DNA of 64,000 nucleotides from Pomphorhynchus laevis (GCA_012934845.2 WNNJ02003589.1:159308-223307); one strand, 5' to 3'; numbered from the stretch's first letter, positions 34,601-50,400 are shown. Translations and numbers: made by a program. Notes: generated by a model not told the origin, from the letters alone.

Positions 34601-35330
34601 TTAATTTGTTTATCAGGTGCATGATGCTTTTAGTAAAATAATCTCTTATTAAATAAATAAAACTCACAAGAATTGTCAAGTTCAAATTTATCGACTATGG
34701 GTACATAGGATGAACGTTTTTTTGTGAAGAAGAGTTACTAAATGTTCAAAGTATCTAAAAAAGGAAAATTTTTATGTATCATATTTTTTGAAATCTGACT
34801 AATGGCCGAAACCACGTTTGTTAATTATAAAAAATAATGATTTTTAACCCTAAGAACTCTTTTAATGACATTTTAAAGCCTTTTTTAATGATAAACAATA
34901 AAATAATAATAGTGTCATGGGTCATTTACTTAACCTAAAATTTTTTTCTGAAATAGAATTTCCAAGTTTTTTTGTCGGGATCATGGCGAAATTTGCGTCT
35001 TTTAGATACGTGTTTACTACATGCTTTTTCAATTGTGAATAATCAATATTTTTTAAGAATTTATCAATAAGGAATTACGCGATTAGAAAAATTCAGTAAA
35101 AAAGTATTTAAAAACGCATACTTTCAATAAATAAGTATCACCTAATTCATTTCCCAATGTACATAAAAATTTCTGATGTGTATTAAATAAGTTTCCGGTG
35201 TGGAATAACCTTCCATTTGTATCACAATTAATTGTTTTTGCTAAGCGATCTCTATACAATTAAGTAATATAATGATTTAAGTTTTATATTTTCTTGTAAT
35301 TTCATATTCTTGTAATTGGTAGCATACATT
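34601..35330. other. intergenic spacer upstream of gene B, no gene seen
   Basis: AT-rich sequence between the LINE remnant and the gene B promoter. No ORF or repeat stands out. Confidence 0.45.
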
Positions 35331-35388
35331 TGGCGCTATTAAAAATGTCGATTATACTTTTTATTATTAAAATACAAAAGTGCACGAT
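35325..35388 (+). promoter_or_regulatory. gene B upstream element shared in part with gene A array
   Basis: TTTGGCGCTATTAAAAATG lies about 55 bp before the ATG. The gene A first-exon units have TTTTAGCGCCG followed by TTTTTAT..ATTAAAATG about 75 bp before theirs. The shared (A/G)GCGC(C/T) plus AT-rich block could be a promoter element or part of the 5' UTR. Confidence 0.35.
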
Positions 35389-35431
35389 ATGTCTTTTAAA
35401 GAAGCAATTATTGCAATCATTATTTCTGCTG
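35389..35431 (+). CDS. gene B first exon (signal peptide), 43 nt
   Basis: ATG, then a frame for MSFKEAIIAIIISA plus one base, and a consensus G|GTAAGT donor, phase 1 as in gene A. The hydrophobic core is AIIAIIISA. Confidence 0.75.
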
Positions 35432-38400
35432 GTAAGTCGAAATGTGAATAGATAAAAAAAATATTATTTCAAAATAGCATTTTTTAGCAAACACAAAAAA
35501 CAATATTCACAAGCATAAATTCCCTTTTGAACTGACAGCGGTAAAGACCATAGCATTAAATAAATAATACGATTTATAATTTTAATATATTCCAAACGTT
35601 CTCAATTTACCAAAACTAAAGTTTTGATTCTTTCAGATCTGATTTTTCATCACTGAACTTGTTGACTACGACGAAGTAGTAGTTTGTAACCCAGCCAATC
35701 TTGAGACTTTACTGTCTAGCACATATCTATTCAGGCCAAATGATACAACTCATTTTTAACAGTTGGTTATTATTTGTTCGTTATGAGTATAACACATCAA
35801 TGGCTTTACTCGTATTCAGATTAAAAACTTTAGCCTATAGTCAGTACACATCTTTTCCAATTTACATTTAATTTGAGTCACTGAGAAAGAATTTTACTGC
35901 TGCCAAGTAAAAAATAAAAATATAAAGTTTATTTTTTACCAAAAAAACAAAAAGTTTTATTTTTTATTTGGGATTTTAAAGCATAAAACACTAATATATT
36001 TTTATATTATAAAAATATAAAATATTAATATTATTAAATATTATTAATATTATAATTATTAATATTATTTTTATTAGAAAAATAAAAAATATTAATTTTA
36101 TTTTAGACGTTTAATCTGATTTTATTTTAATGTTTTGAAAAGTTAAAAATATTTTTAAATATTTTAAAAAATATTTTAATAAATCTTCCTGTAAAGTGAA
36201 CAAAAACATAAATGGGAACATAAAATATATATTTCATAATTTATAGATTTTTTAACCTTTTAAGTCAACTGATAATGCATATGAGCTCATTTGGATTGCT
36301 TCATGATATTTTCAAATTACCCAACAATGACTATATATATACTAAATATACTATTATAAAACCTTTGAATTACTTTATGTAAAAAATATTAATTACTATA
36401 TTAAGCTTTTGAATTACTAATTTCGAAAATATAATAAATATGGATATAATTAATAAATCTGATTAGGACAATTAATGCATTATGACTTTTCAAAACAAAA
36501 TTTAAAGAATTGATATTTTTCTTTGCGAAAATATTAAAAATCTGAAAGTTTTATTTTACAATAAAATAATAATTTTGATAAAATAATAAAATCTTAATGT
36601 GTAAAGCTTAATATCTATTATATTTATATTATAAAATACAATGTATTTTCAAAGCTTTTATTGTAATTTATTTCAAAGCTTTATTGTAATTCAAATAATC
36701 GTTTGATAATTACAACATTGGGATTTATGTTGTCGCAATATTAACTTGTGATATTGTAGTTTTGCTGCGAGAATTAACGGCTTTATTTTGATTTAGATAT
36801 ACCATAAATTTAGTATTTTTAATATTTTTGAAGAATTTTGTTTGTTGGATAATTTAGAGTGAAAACTTTACCGTATTTACAGTATTAACAGAAAACTATT
36901 ATAAGATTATATCACAAATATAATTAATTTTAATTATAATATTTTAAATTTAAAATATAAAAAATATAAAAATATTGTTTTTTTTAAGCCTGATTATTGT
37001 GATAAGTGCTAACGAAATATAGCAATATCAAAGAAATACATATTAAATAAATAAACATAAAAATATGTTTATGAAATATTTACGTAGAGATTTATTAGTT
37101 ATTAATAAAATGGAGAAGTTTTTGTAAATATTTTTTCATATCTAAAATTTGATTAGATAATATATGATCTTTTGTTTCAATCTGTAAAAAAAATACAAAA
37201 TATCTAAGTGTTTAGGAGTTTATGTAAACAATCAAGTACAAGCAAGTGTAAGTAATTATCTTTTAATTTTGACCTTTGCATTAAATGCAGATTTAACTTT
37301 TATACAAATGATGGATATAGTCGGAAATTTACAATTTGGCGGATTTAAAAATTTACAAAAAATTTTAAAATTAAATTTTTTTAATAAAATTTTCAAATTT
37401 TACAAAAATTTGAAAAGTTTTAAGGCCTTTTAAGAACGTTGTATTAATGCTATATTATATAAATCAATTAAAAAGAAATATATTTGTTTTAGATTTAATA
37501 ACTATATTATAAACATCTATTTTTATTCTCACAGTGTTTGAATTTATAAATTGTAAAATCAGATTACATATTCTCAATGTTACTTAGACCTCAATTACCG
37601 AAAAGCCCTGATGACATAAATTGTGAAATTAGATAAATTATTTCAAATGTACGACTTAAAACTTGACAACTGATACACGCTAATTATAGAAATGAATTTT
37701 AATCGTGCATATTTTGAATTGTTTTATAACTTTCTATAAAAAATTATAATTTTGAAAAAATTTTAATTAAAACAATTTTTAATTGTTTTATTTCAATTGC
37801 CTTTTCAGTAAAATTTCTACATTTTATTGAAAAGTCATATCTACAATCACAGTCATATCTACAATCACAGTCATTTCTACAATCACACAATTTCATATGA
37901 AATAAATAAATTTTAAAAATTCGTCAATTAAATTATTATTATATAAAAAATTATTTATTCTATTATTTCTAGAGAAATAATAGAGCGTACTTATGATTAG
38001 AATTACCTAAAGCAAACTAACTTTTAAGCATAAGCGATTTGATAAATCTCATATTATGTGTATTTTAATCTCACAAACTTAAGTTTTATAAGATTTAATA
38101 CAATCGAATACGATTGTATTAATAACTTGCCCAATGAAATAGTCAAAGCAGAGTATGTTTGTCAAAGCACAATGTACAAATGTGCTTCATTTTGTCCTTC
38201 TGCAATTTTATCTTAGGTTTTCTTTTTAAGACTAGTTATTATTGTTCTTTAGTTGTTATTTAATTATCTAATTAGTTGACAAATTAATATTATAATTAAT
38301 TAATATTAATATAATACTAATTATATATAATATTGATATATTAATATAATATTACTACAATAACATTAATTAAATAATATTGATATATTAATTATATTAT

Positions 38401-41400
38401 TAATATAATGTTGCATTATATTAATATTAACTGATCAATTAATTGAAACTGCATTGATTACAGTGTTTTGACAATTTATTAGACGAACGTATCTGATTGA
38501 CGATAATACTTGGACAATAAAAACATTAATTAATTGATTAAAAATTTTATATTATAATATAAAAATACCATTTAAACGTTAATTAATTGATTAAAAATTT
38601 TATATTATAAAAATATAGTATTTAAATATAATATAAAAATACCGTTTTTAAAACGCATTAGAAAGAGTTTGTTATATTATATTCACATCAAGACAAATTT
38701 ATCTAAAAAGTACACTATTTGCCTAAATAATAAATATAATTTAAAAACTAAATTAATTTTAGATATAAATTCAAATTAAAGATTTTGTAACATTACATAC
38801 CGGACTGTTTGCCTACAAATAGTTTCTGTTTAAAAAATCCCGAATTTCTGATCTTATTTGGATACAATTTCTTGAACGAAAATTTTCAATACTGAAAATT
38901 GAGGCATTAGTGAGGCATTCATATAAATGCATTATAAGCTTATTTTATTCAACTGTCTAACAAAACAGATGAATTTTATTATTCTTTTATTTTAACAAGA
39001 GTTTGTGACTAAATAAACATAAACATATTAAGTATTCATTTCATATGCATTTATGTTATTTTAAGGTTCGTCCTGTGCCTTCTTTAACGATACTAAAATC
39101 ATCAAATCCTAAAGAAATCAAATCAGTAAGGAAGATTGAAGAAAGTTTTCTAATAATTCGTTATTTGATATCTTTAACTTTATTTATTAAAAATTTATCA
39201 ATCACAATTTAAATTCCATAATATGGAATTTAAATAACCACACTGCTAGCAATAGAGCCTTTCTATATTTAAGCTACCGAAATATTTAGTAACGAAATAT
39301 TTTATAAATATCTCCCTTATAACAAAAAATTTTTATTTAAAATTTTTTTTAAAAATATACAAAAATATATCTTTTATTAAAAAATATATTTAATAAAACA
39401 TTAAATATATTTTTAAAAAAACTTAATAAAACTTTAATAAAACTAAATTAAATTTTTTTTAATATATAAATATATTTTTAATTATAATTTTTAAATATAT
39501 TTGAACAAAAAATATAGAACAAAATAATAAAAAGGTTTTTTTATTATTTTTACAAAATAATAGTGACATTAAATAAAAAAATAGTGACAAATAAAATTAA
39601 AGTAAAAAAATAGTGACAAATAAATAGTAGTGACAAATAAATAGTAGTGACATAAATAAATGTCAAATTAAAATTAAATGATTTTATTAAAAAATATATT
39701 TAAAAATAAAATAATAGTGAAATTATTATTAATAAACTTCAAAATATTTAATATAGCGATTTACTAAAGATTTAAATTATAAAATTACAAAAATAATAAA
39801 ATAATAAAATATATACATTTAAAATCGGGATGATAAATAAATCAAAGATAAAAAGTTATTTCAAATACATACGTCAGACAGAGATTACTAAAATCACATT
39901 TAAATTGCATTACTTTGATGTGATAAAGCTTAGAGATAGCATTTTATATTAGAAAATGAATATAAATTTATTATTAATAATTTTGTAAGTTAATATTATT
40001 AAATATTTAGATTGTAAATAATATAGTTTGTCACAGTTTAAGCTTAGATATAAATCTGGCTCGAACAACTTGCTCGATCAATGCTACAAAAGCTTATTTT
40101 ATAAAATTTAAATAATTATCATATCGAAAAATTATTTGATAAAATTAAATAATTTTCGAATAAATTGCTAAATGGTAGAAAAATTTCAATAGGTTAAATC
40201 AGTAAATTGTGAAACTATTTTATAACTCTTCGCAAAATAACGACATAATTGGTTGTCAAGTATTTAATTAAAGCTTCTATTTGGAATTTACAAAATTGAA
40301 AACATGTACAGTGGAATCTGAAATCTGTTTTTTATTTGTTAATTAGCTAGATATTTAACGTAACACAGGTAAATACTAATTACATCAAAGTTTGTAGTTA
40401 TCGTGCACGCTTGACAACCATTCTCAAATTAACAAGAAACTGTTAGCTGTTCATCTCATCGTTGTAAGCTATTAGCTGTTAATCTCTTGTTCTAGACATT
40501 TATATAATAAAACGATTGAGTGCTAAAGCCTCGTATTATGAGTGTAAGAAGTTCATTATACAAACCGGTCGGCTCCGATATATCGAGAGAGGGTTCACAT
40601 TTAATTTCAGAATCCTAAGTTGAATTCAAAATGCATCAACAATTACAAATTAAACAACACAATCAAATCCTTACAAGTAGCTTAAAGTTCACTGTTACTA
40701 CAGTTTGATCAGTGAACCGATCGACCATTACAGTGTATAAGGATTGAATGTTCAATTTTACTATTTCATAAAGTCGGTGAAGTTTCATGTCTACGCTTGC
40801 TGTAAATGTATTCCACGCCTCAGTGTCTGCGTCTTCAAAATCTTCATGAATCTCCTAAATTATTTTAACATAGCATCAATACATTTGTATCTAAATTGCA
40901 TTTCCACTATAAAATCTAACGATAAATCCAGCTCTGTGCACGGCACTCAATTTTCTTTAAAAATGGATGCAATTCGAAATTATAAAAGCTTATTATAATA
41001 AGAGATCTGTATATAACAAAAAAGCATGTTATAAAGTAGGAACAGAATGGATTATCAAAAATAATGATGCAATTCAAAAATGTAATAAGTTTCCAGGGAT
41101 AAAATACAATGAGTAATGCCATTAAAAATCTTTTTAATAATCTTAGTTAATCTTAGTTATCTTTGTTATTTAGGTACTCAATGATATATGCACAGCAATA
41201 CAGAGCTATATCGATCCCCATTTAAAGGTATTATATGCAAAATACCTTAACGCTCAAAGAGTTCTTTTTAGCCTTACCTTGATAATCGTATGTGTAATTG
41301 GGATGGTCGACATGAATCAGTAACATCAGTAAGATTTATTTAAAGATTATAGCAATTAAAATAGTAATATTGGTTTTTCAAAATGTTAAATTTAATTTTG

Positions 41401-44400
41401 AGCAAACACTTTATTAAATTTTATAAATTGAGAAATGTATCCAAATTGACTTTAATTGTTAATATTTCCCAATATTAACAATAATAATTGTTAATTCATT
41501 GTTTTTGTTTGTTTCTGAAAAATACAATATTATAATTTATAATATTCTATCATACTTATAATTGATAAATCGATAAATATTATAATTATAAAATTATATT
41601 AAATTAATAAATATTATAATTACAATCGTATTCTGTTGCTATCGTTTCATTTTTTTTATTATTTATATTATTTTTATTATAATTTGTAATTATTTCGTTT
41701 TATTTCAATTGTATTTTTATATCCAGAAGAATTAGTTATTTCGTTTTATATAAATGTTATTTTTATATCCGGAAGAATTACAAGTATTTAAATCATATGA
41801 ACTTTCAAGTTAACAGTTTTTATTTTTTGAGTTTTATTCCTTATACATTTTAATTATTAATTGTTTTGTTTGTTTCTTAGCTACACGTTCTAAATAATAT
41901 ATATTACTCTCATTTTTAAAATTATAATTTGTAATTATTTCGTTTTATTTCAATTGTATTTTTATATCCAGAAGAATTAGTTATTTCGTTTTATATAAAT
42001 GTTATTTTTATATCCGGAAGAATTACAAGTATTTAAATCATATGAACTTTCAAGTTAACAGTTTTTATTTTTTGAGTTTTATTCCTTATACATTTTAATT
42101 ATTAATTGTTTTGTTTGTTTCTTAGCTACACGTTCTGAATAATATACATTACACTAAAGTAATTGTCGTATCAAAACATTAATCTTGCAAACAACTATTT
42201 GTTATTCCACATCTATACAGCATTTTAAAATGATTGTTATTAAATTGTTTCATAATTGAGATAAAATAACTTTGTCGCTTTAAAAGTTTAATTTGGTATA
42301 AAAATTGGCATTTTTCCAACTTAATTTTTTAATATTTTCTATATAATAAATTTCTACCACCAAAAGTAATCTCGTAAAATGAAAAGTTATAAAATTATCA
42401 TAATCTCAAATTAATCTTACTGGATTGTTACATTATCACTAAATTAAAGAGTAAATGCTTTAAAAAATGCTTATTAAATTAAAACATTAATTGACGTTAA
42501 ATAATTTTTTAAAAATAAATTAGATATAATAATTTATTTTTTTTATTAAAATACTTTAATAAATATATTTTAAGTTAATTATTTTAATTTATTTTTTATT
42601 GCTATAGTAAATTAATGTAACTACCATTATTTCAAATAAATAACATTAATAAATAATAACTGAGAGTTAGTAAATTAATAAATAAAAAAGTTAGATTAAA
42701 AAATATTAGATAATTAGATAAAATATTACAATTAGTTAAAATAAATAAAATTTATTAATAATAAGCGATAATTATTAAATTAATAAGTAAAAAATATTAG
42801 ATTCATTGAAGTTTTATCATTGAATATTATTATTGTTTTATTTATTTTTACTAAATAAATTTTAATATAAAATAATAAAAGTGCAATATATAAAAGTATT
42901 TTACACGATAAATTTCATAGTTTTTAAAGAAAAAACGTTTTTATTTGAATAAAATTCATTCAATATCTACAATATTTATTAAATATTTTTATTGCAAAAA
43001 ATGTTAAGAAAAGTATTTTTCTCAACATATGCTTACGTTTAAGCATAAATCCAAGGCTACTGAATTAGATTGATTTTACCTTCTTAATATTTAAAAGTTA
43101 TTCTTATTACTATTATTATTTACTTTCTTCTATTATGTTTTTGAATTTATTTCTTGATAAGTGACATGTTTAGATCTTGGATTTATTGTACAAATTGATA
43201 TCACCGAAGCTAGTTCGATATCCACAATTTGCCGTATGTAGTTATAATTCATTTCATGGTGTTTCAATAACAAAGTCCATTTGATTAAATATTTTTGTTA
43301 ATTGCTCTAATATATAATCAGTACTTTAAAACGAATTTGTAAAATTATTTAATTTATACGAAAAATTTGCGAAAAAAAAACAGATTTAATCAGCATTTGT
43401 ATTTATCCAATTTTATTTTGTTAATCATAATATTAATCCTCCTATATTGCTTCAAATATAATTTGTTAAATTTTATTTAATCAAGAATTTTATTTTATTT
43501 TCTTATTTAAGATTAAGATTTCAATCTTAATATTTAATGTTAAGATTTAATCATATAACATTTATTATTAATATTTAGGCTTAAAATTTCTAAACTGGTA
43601 AGCATTTGTTACTTAAAATTTAGCACACGTGATAGTATAAAAAGATATATCAAAAGATATATTTATATTTAAAATTTTTTAAATTTCCCACTTTATATTA
43701 ATAAAAATTTAAAGTGAGAATATATATATTATATATAGAAGATACATATATATATCTTACTATGTATATCATACACAGTAAATTAGGCCTATCGTCTACG
43801 AAACAAATTTATATTTTATATTAATAAAAAATATATAATACTTTTTCTGTATAAACTTTAAAAATGAATCAACTCTAAATATTGATATATTAAATATTAT
43901 CTAATATTATTTTATCGTAAAATTATTATCTACAACATTATATTACATGCTATTGCAGTTCAATATTAAACTGCAGAAATTTTAATTTAACATTTACGGA
44001 ACGCTTGGAAATAAATTAAATAAATTACTGTATATTTTCAAATTAGACTATAAATATCAAAATATGGAAGGTAAAAATTATAGCATAACATGAATAGAAC
44101 CTAGGAATCCTCTATTACACAGCGTATTATATTTATTAAGCTATTTTCCATCTGAGAACTTCAGTATTTTCTCACGAATGATGAATCCACTACTCAGGCT
44201 TCCAAACACTGGAACCAACTCACTTATCTTGAATTTTATAATCATGATATCGTCCTCCCTAACACCACAAGACAGCTCTATTCCGAGACTTTTCATCTTT
44301 AAATCATAATCATCAGTTGCCGCTAGTTACTAAAATGTTGTGCTACAGATTTAGAGAGCATTTATACGCAAGAAGTGCTTCGTCACTCAAACGTAGACAA

Positions 44401-47400
44401 ATAAATCTCTTGATTGTTTTCATTTTGCGTATAAATGCTCTCTAAATCTTTAAGACTTTTCTAAAGATGAAAAATCTCGGAATAGAGCTGTCCTGTGGTG
44501 TTAGGGATGACGATAGCATGATTATAAGATTCAAGATAGGTGCTTGGAATCTAGCTTTTGAAAGTCTGAGTAGTCACTGCATCATTTATGAGAAAATCCT
44601 AAAACGTTTAGGTAAAAATTGATTATATATAACTTAAATTGCAAACTAAAGTACGTAGTTGAAACAAATTGTAGATTGAAAACTAAACTTTAATTTGGAA
44701 TGTTATAGCAAGATTAATAAAATACTATATTTTTACACTTCGCTAGCCACTTCTAACATCAGAACTAAATCGACTGATTTTGTTTCAAAAAAAACCTATT
44801 GAAGCAAAATATTTTGTTACTGATGCAAGCAATAGCTATTATAATATAAAAGTATATTAGTGTTTTATTGATCCTGATCCGAAATTCCGAGTAAAAAATA
44901 TGATTCAAGTTATTTTTTATTATTTATTTTTTTAAGTTATTTTATTTTTTCATCAATGGTTTAAAAAGTTTGGCTAAAATTGTAGCCTGCGCGTATTTAG
45001 CCTAGTATTATCAATCTTAAGCTATTATTGTATCCACTGATCATCTTATTAGATGTAATATTCTAAACGACTACCATAATTTTATTTGTTTAAATGTATG
45101 CGGACTGGATTTTTTTATTAGAATGCTTAAAAATTTTACATTAAATATTATTTAAAATGTCGTATTCCAACCTTTTCCTAATAATTGACTACAAAGTCAT
45201 AATATGAAAGTTATAATATGAAATATGTTTCAGGCAGTTTTTGAAGTGATCGAAGATCGCTACATTAAAGGTACCGACATTCGACCGATAAAATTTGTAA
45301 GTGCTTAGATGCATAATCCATGCTCTAAAATCCTATTATTACAGCTCGCCAAATTAGCAAATGATGTAACGTTTCAAAACAACTTGATGGTATGTCATAT
45401 ATAGTTTCACTTGAAATTACTTTTAAACTATTTGCAATTTTGGGTGAAAAAAAGCTAAATTCTTAAATTTCTAATTGTTAAAAAATAGTTATTTCAAATG
45501 CGAAATATTTAATAATAAAATTTTAGTGTTATAATATTACAGTATTATATTATGTATAGAAAAATGTATAGAAAAACTGTATAATTATTTACAATAAATT
45601 AATTATTTGAATTATTTAAAATTTCAAAATTTATCGAATTATGAGCATCAAATCACTTAGCAAACTAAAAAACACCTATCAAATAAAATTATAACATAAG
45701 TCGAAAAATGTGAAGTTTAAATTAAAGCATGAGTTGACTGTAACAAATAATATGACATTTTTGATATTTTAAAATAGTTACATGCACTTAACGTGTGTTA
45801 AACGTCATAATACTTAGGGGTTACTGCTTTATTTAAGCTTTTAAAGTAATTTAAATATAAGTTTATAATTTTTAATGTAATAATTACAAAATGTAAATAT
45901 TACCAGCAAATATGTTCAAATATCTAAAATAAATAGTTAAAACGTCAAACTCGTCGAATCAGATATAAAACCAAGGTATTAGATGGTGATAGATGGAACA
46001 ATAAAACAATCATTTTGAATACTATTTTTAGTACCCCAGTAAATTTCTGTGATCGTATTGTCATTTTTACCATAAGTCTCGTATTGATTATTCGTAGCTA
46101 TGCGCTTTAGTATAAACTTCGTAATTTATCATACGAATTGACTAGATAAAAAACGTTGCTTTTTCTATAACTCAAATCCAATCGATATATTTAGCTAGCT
46201 TTCTATATTTATGTACTTTTTGTGCTTTCGACGTATCCAGTGCATTAAATATGCTGACTTCCAAAATGGAATGGTCCGTCAAATGGTGCCCAAGTAAAGC
46301 ATGGCATGAAATATCAAGTAGTGCATCTATTACATTATTTATGAACAAATTGTGCATTATTCGGCGCTAGTTATAGATGTGGCTCATATCGCACATTGAT
46401 ATAAGCCAAAGCTGTGGCTCATATATTTTTCTCAGCTGTTTGATGATTCCTTAAGGATTGCGTCGTGTCTGATAATTGTGAAACCTTTATTTTACAAAAG
46501 AGTACATGTGCCGTCTCTAATGATTGTATTCTAGTTTTCATATTTTGAAAGTATATTTTCAGCCTTCACCGTATAGGTGAAGGCTGAAATAATAACATGC
46601 ATTTAGATGGTTTAACAAATAAACTCAATGAAAGACATCATTTTTTATTCGATCCCATATATTGCAAATTTCCCCAAATGTGCATACACACTCACCGTCA
46701 TCAGCCTATTTAAATTATACTATATAATGTCTCTATACAATAAGTCAAAACAATGTTCATTTGCATATTATTTTATAAATCTCATTATAAGATCACGTAT
46801 TAGTCAAATGATTAATATTTTGTTCTACTAAATTCTATTAAATGAATTTTAAAATTACTTAATTCTGAACCAACGAAATAATTAATAGATTTATTAATTT
46901 ATATTTTGCTAGCTTTGGCTAACATCGTCATAAATTGATTTTCTTATATTTTTTTATATTTTCTATATTTTCTTATATTTAATTAGATTATATAATTAGA
47001 ATCGCTTTAAATCTGACGTCAAAAAATTATTTTTTAATAAGACGGTAATTTTTATCTTTTACATTTTTCTTTTATTCATTTTTTATTTGTTAATTCAACT
47101 AAGAATTAACAATAAATATTTTTTCATTTATTCAAACATTTCAGTAACTTCTGTTTTTAGAACATTACAAATACCTTCGTTTCAATAATGGAAAATGAAA
47201 ATTATAGCGAGTATTCGGTAAATAATTATATATAATATATTCACTTTTATGTATAAGTCGAGATAAATATATACAAATGTTCAATTGCAAATTAATAGAC
47301 GTAAATCAGCATGCTCTAAAAATGGTTTAAATTTCTTATAATTATATTTTGCTTTCGATAAGCAATATGCATGCGTATCAGCATTTAATGCATATGTAAT

Positions 47401-50400
47401 AGAAGTCGTTATTCCCTTTAACAATATCAAATAAGTAATAACTCCCATATAAAGGCCGTGAAACGATCAAGGCGGCGAAGATGTTTTACTGATTTATCAC
47501 TATTTTATGCTTTGCTTTTTTCTTACTCGCGGTGAAATGTTATTTAATATGATCAATTAATATATTTGATCAATCAGATCAATTAACACATTTTATACAC
47601 ATTAACTCAAGCAATGAAATTTTAGGAATAAATAAAATAATTGAAAATTACCTGGTAGCATCTTCAGAAAATTACCTGGTAATATTCTGAAAACGCTAAC
47701 AGAGGTTAGCGAAATATCAAGTAAAAATCCCCCTTTTTGATTCAAATCCAATAATTCTTTATCAATGATGAATCATTATCAACTAATTACAAACTGATTT
47801 GTTGTCACAAATTTTGTTCATAAAGCAGAGGATCTAAATACATGCCAATGATGTATTTACTTTGATAAAGGTAATGTAGCTCGCTGCAAATTGCAGCGAA
47901 TTTTCTAATTCGCTGCAATTATCTAATTTGAATTATCTAATTCTAATAATATTTTTTAATGTCTAACGAATTTTACATCGAAGTTTGCAATTATTTTGTA
48001 AAACGTTGATAACTTTTGTTTAGTTCAAAAAATATTTATTAATATTGATATATTCAAAAATTTTCATTTTTATAAATTCACATTCTACTCGGAATTAATA
48101 TTCTATAAAAATTTATTCTCTATAATTTTAATTGTTATGCATCTTGCTTAAAGATAGTTTACTTAGCATCACAATTTATGCATTGGATCATTTGAATTTT
48201 GCATGTAATCAAAAATGCAAAATTATAATAAGACCTGATTTGAATACGTACAATTATGCACCGATATTCGATTAAGTTTATCTTTATGGACTCTGTCAAT
48301 TAAAGAGACAAATCAAATTATGTACAGCAAACTATGCTATATTTATTATTTGTCGCCTGTACAGATTTTGAATGTTACAAATTGATGATTAAAGCACTCG
48401 AAATAAACACTTTTCTACTAATATTTAACCTAAAAGATCGATTTCGTCGAGATTAAATTGTAAACATTAAATAATTAATTTGTTGGTTAGTAAAAAATAT
48501 TTTGTTTTCATTTCTTATTATTTTCAACATTTGTAAAAATGATGCTTTCACATTTTCATAAAATAAAGATTTTATTGGGTAAACCTGGTCTTACATTTTT
48601 CAATTAATAAAATCTTTTCAATTGCTTTTAGGAACATTTTATTTTAATGATAAATTCGGTAGAAGATATGCAACATCACGAAATTAAAAGAGTGAGTTCT
48701 TAAAATAAGTCATTCAATGTTTACGCTAAATATTTTTTCATTCTTATGTTAAAATATAAGTTTTATTTAGAAATATATTTTTTATAAAGATATAATTCAA
48801 TAAATTAATCAAAATTAATTGTAAATATTTTAAAAATTAGTATTTAAAATAAAATGTTTTGGTGCAGATATTAAAAAAATCTTATTGATATGCAATTGAG
48901 CTTCATTATCACGTAATAGTCATCTTACCCCATTGTGTCATATGTTTATCATAAACTTTATATATTTATTATTCATGCATTTACCCACCTCTCTACAATA
49001 TATTTAATTCGAAAAGCTGAAATGTTTCTTAAATAATTGCTTTGTAAATAATAATAATTTAATGAAAGATGCTCATTGTCCAAAAAATTAATTAAAAAAC
49101 AGCTGGACAATCAAAATTTTTATTGTAGCAAAATCGAAAAAGATTTATTTAAATTTTCAGCCATGTAGAAATATACACAGCCACATATTGAATTGAGTCC
49201 ATTTGCTAATATATCTCCAATGGCATCATGTCGAATCATGGTAAGACCTCCTCTTTTACAAGATAAGCCATGATCAATCAAAAAACACTGTCTTACCTGT
49301 ACACTGGTTCGCATGGGATTCGGAGAACATCAGCCATAACGAGTACTCAAGACATCAATAAATTTGTTTTAACTTAGATGAAACTTGTCAGGGAGAGTGG
49401 TAGAACACTCAGTCACATAGACGCTCCTGCCATCGAAGCATGTAGAATAGTATTGTGTAATATAATATATAGCATCTTAAGTGTTTATTCTTATCTGGTA
49501 CGGTAACAACTTTCTCTGTGCTTGTAAATATCACGTAATGTTGACTGCTGTAACTCTACCAATGCTCTAACCGAAATACAAATTTCGTAAGTTCTGCATA
49601 GAAGTCTGAACATTCAAATTCTAATTGACACGCTGAGCAAGGGTTCAAAATTCTAAGACTCCCATTCATAATATTTTTAATAATATTTTAAATTAATAAT
49701 ATTTTTTTAATAATTGTATCATAAGTAATACGACAAACAAATGTTTTTCATTAAATATTAATAATAATTGTAACTGCAATACCGCATGTGTAGTGTATCT
49801 TATACAATGTACAAATGGATTGCAATATATAGGAAAAACATATCAAATGTTAAAAACTAGGTTTAGGCAACACATATATAATATACAGCATAATAGTCAA
49901 ACTATATTTCATAAACATATGAGATTAATAGGACATGATATTAAAAACTGTAAATTATTTATTTTAGAACATATTTTTGAAGAAAAACTTTTCAATATTA
50001 AATCAAAAACTATTAGAAAAAGAAGATTTTTGGATTAAAACGCTTAATTCCATGTACCCATTAGGATTGAATGACGTGGTACAATGAATTGGCAGAAGTA
50101 GTATAATACATAATAAACAACTATATTATAATAATCCGGTTAAACGCAAACCAAGAAGTCATGGTGATAAAAGGAATAAGGAAAATAGAGTAATGATTAG
50201 AATAATTTTTTAATAATTGTATTGCAAGTAATACGACAAACAAATGTTTTTTGTTAAATATTAATGATAATTGTAACTGCAATGCAGCAGGTGTAGTGTA
50301 TCTAATACAATGCACATGTGGATTGCAATATAAAGGAAAAACATATCAAATGTTAAAAACTAGGTTTAGGCAACAACATAACAGTCAAACTATATTTTAT

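Noticed and set aside
40744-41122. ORFs on both strands around 40.7-41.1 kb
   Set aside because: Low-complexity frames without motifs, inside a gene B intron just before the 41174 exon.
48852-48900. Gene B partner of the 33-nt exon behind GGTGCAG
   Set aside because: The frame after this acceptor hits a stop within seven codons and no in-phase donor follows.
49380-49450. tRNA gene suggested by GTGGTAGAACACTC
   Set aside because: Only an A-box-like word is present, with no convincing B box or cloverleaf.
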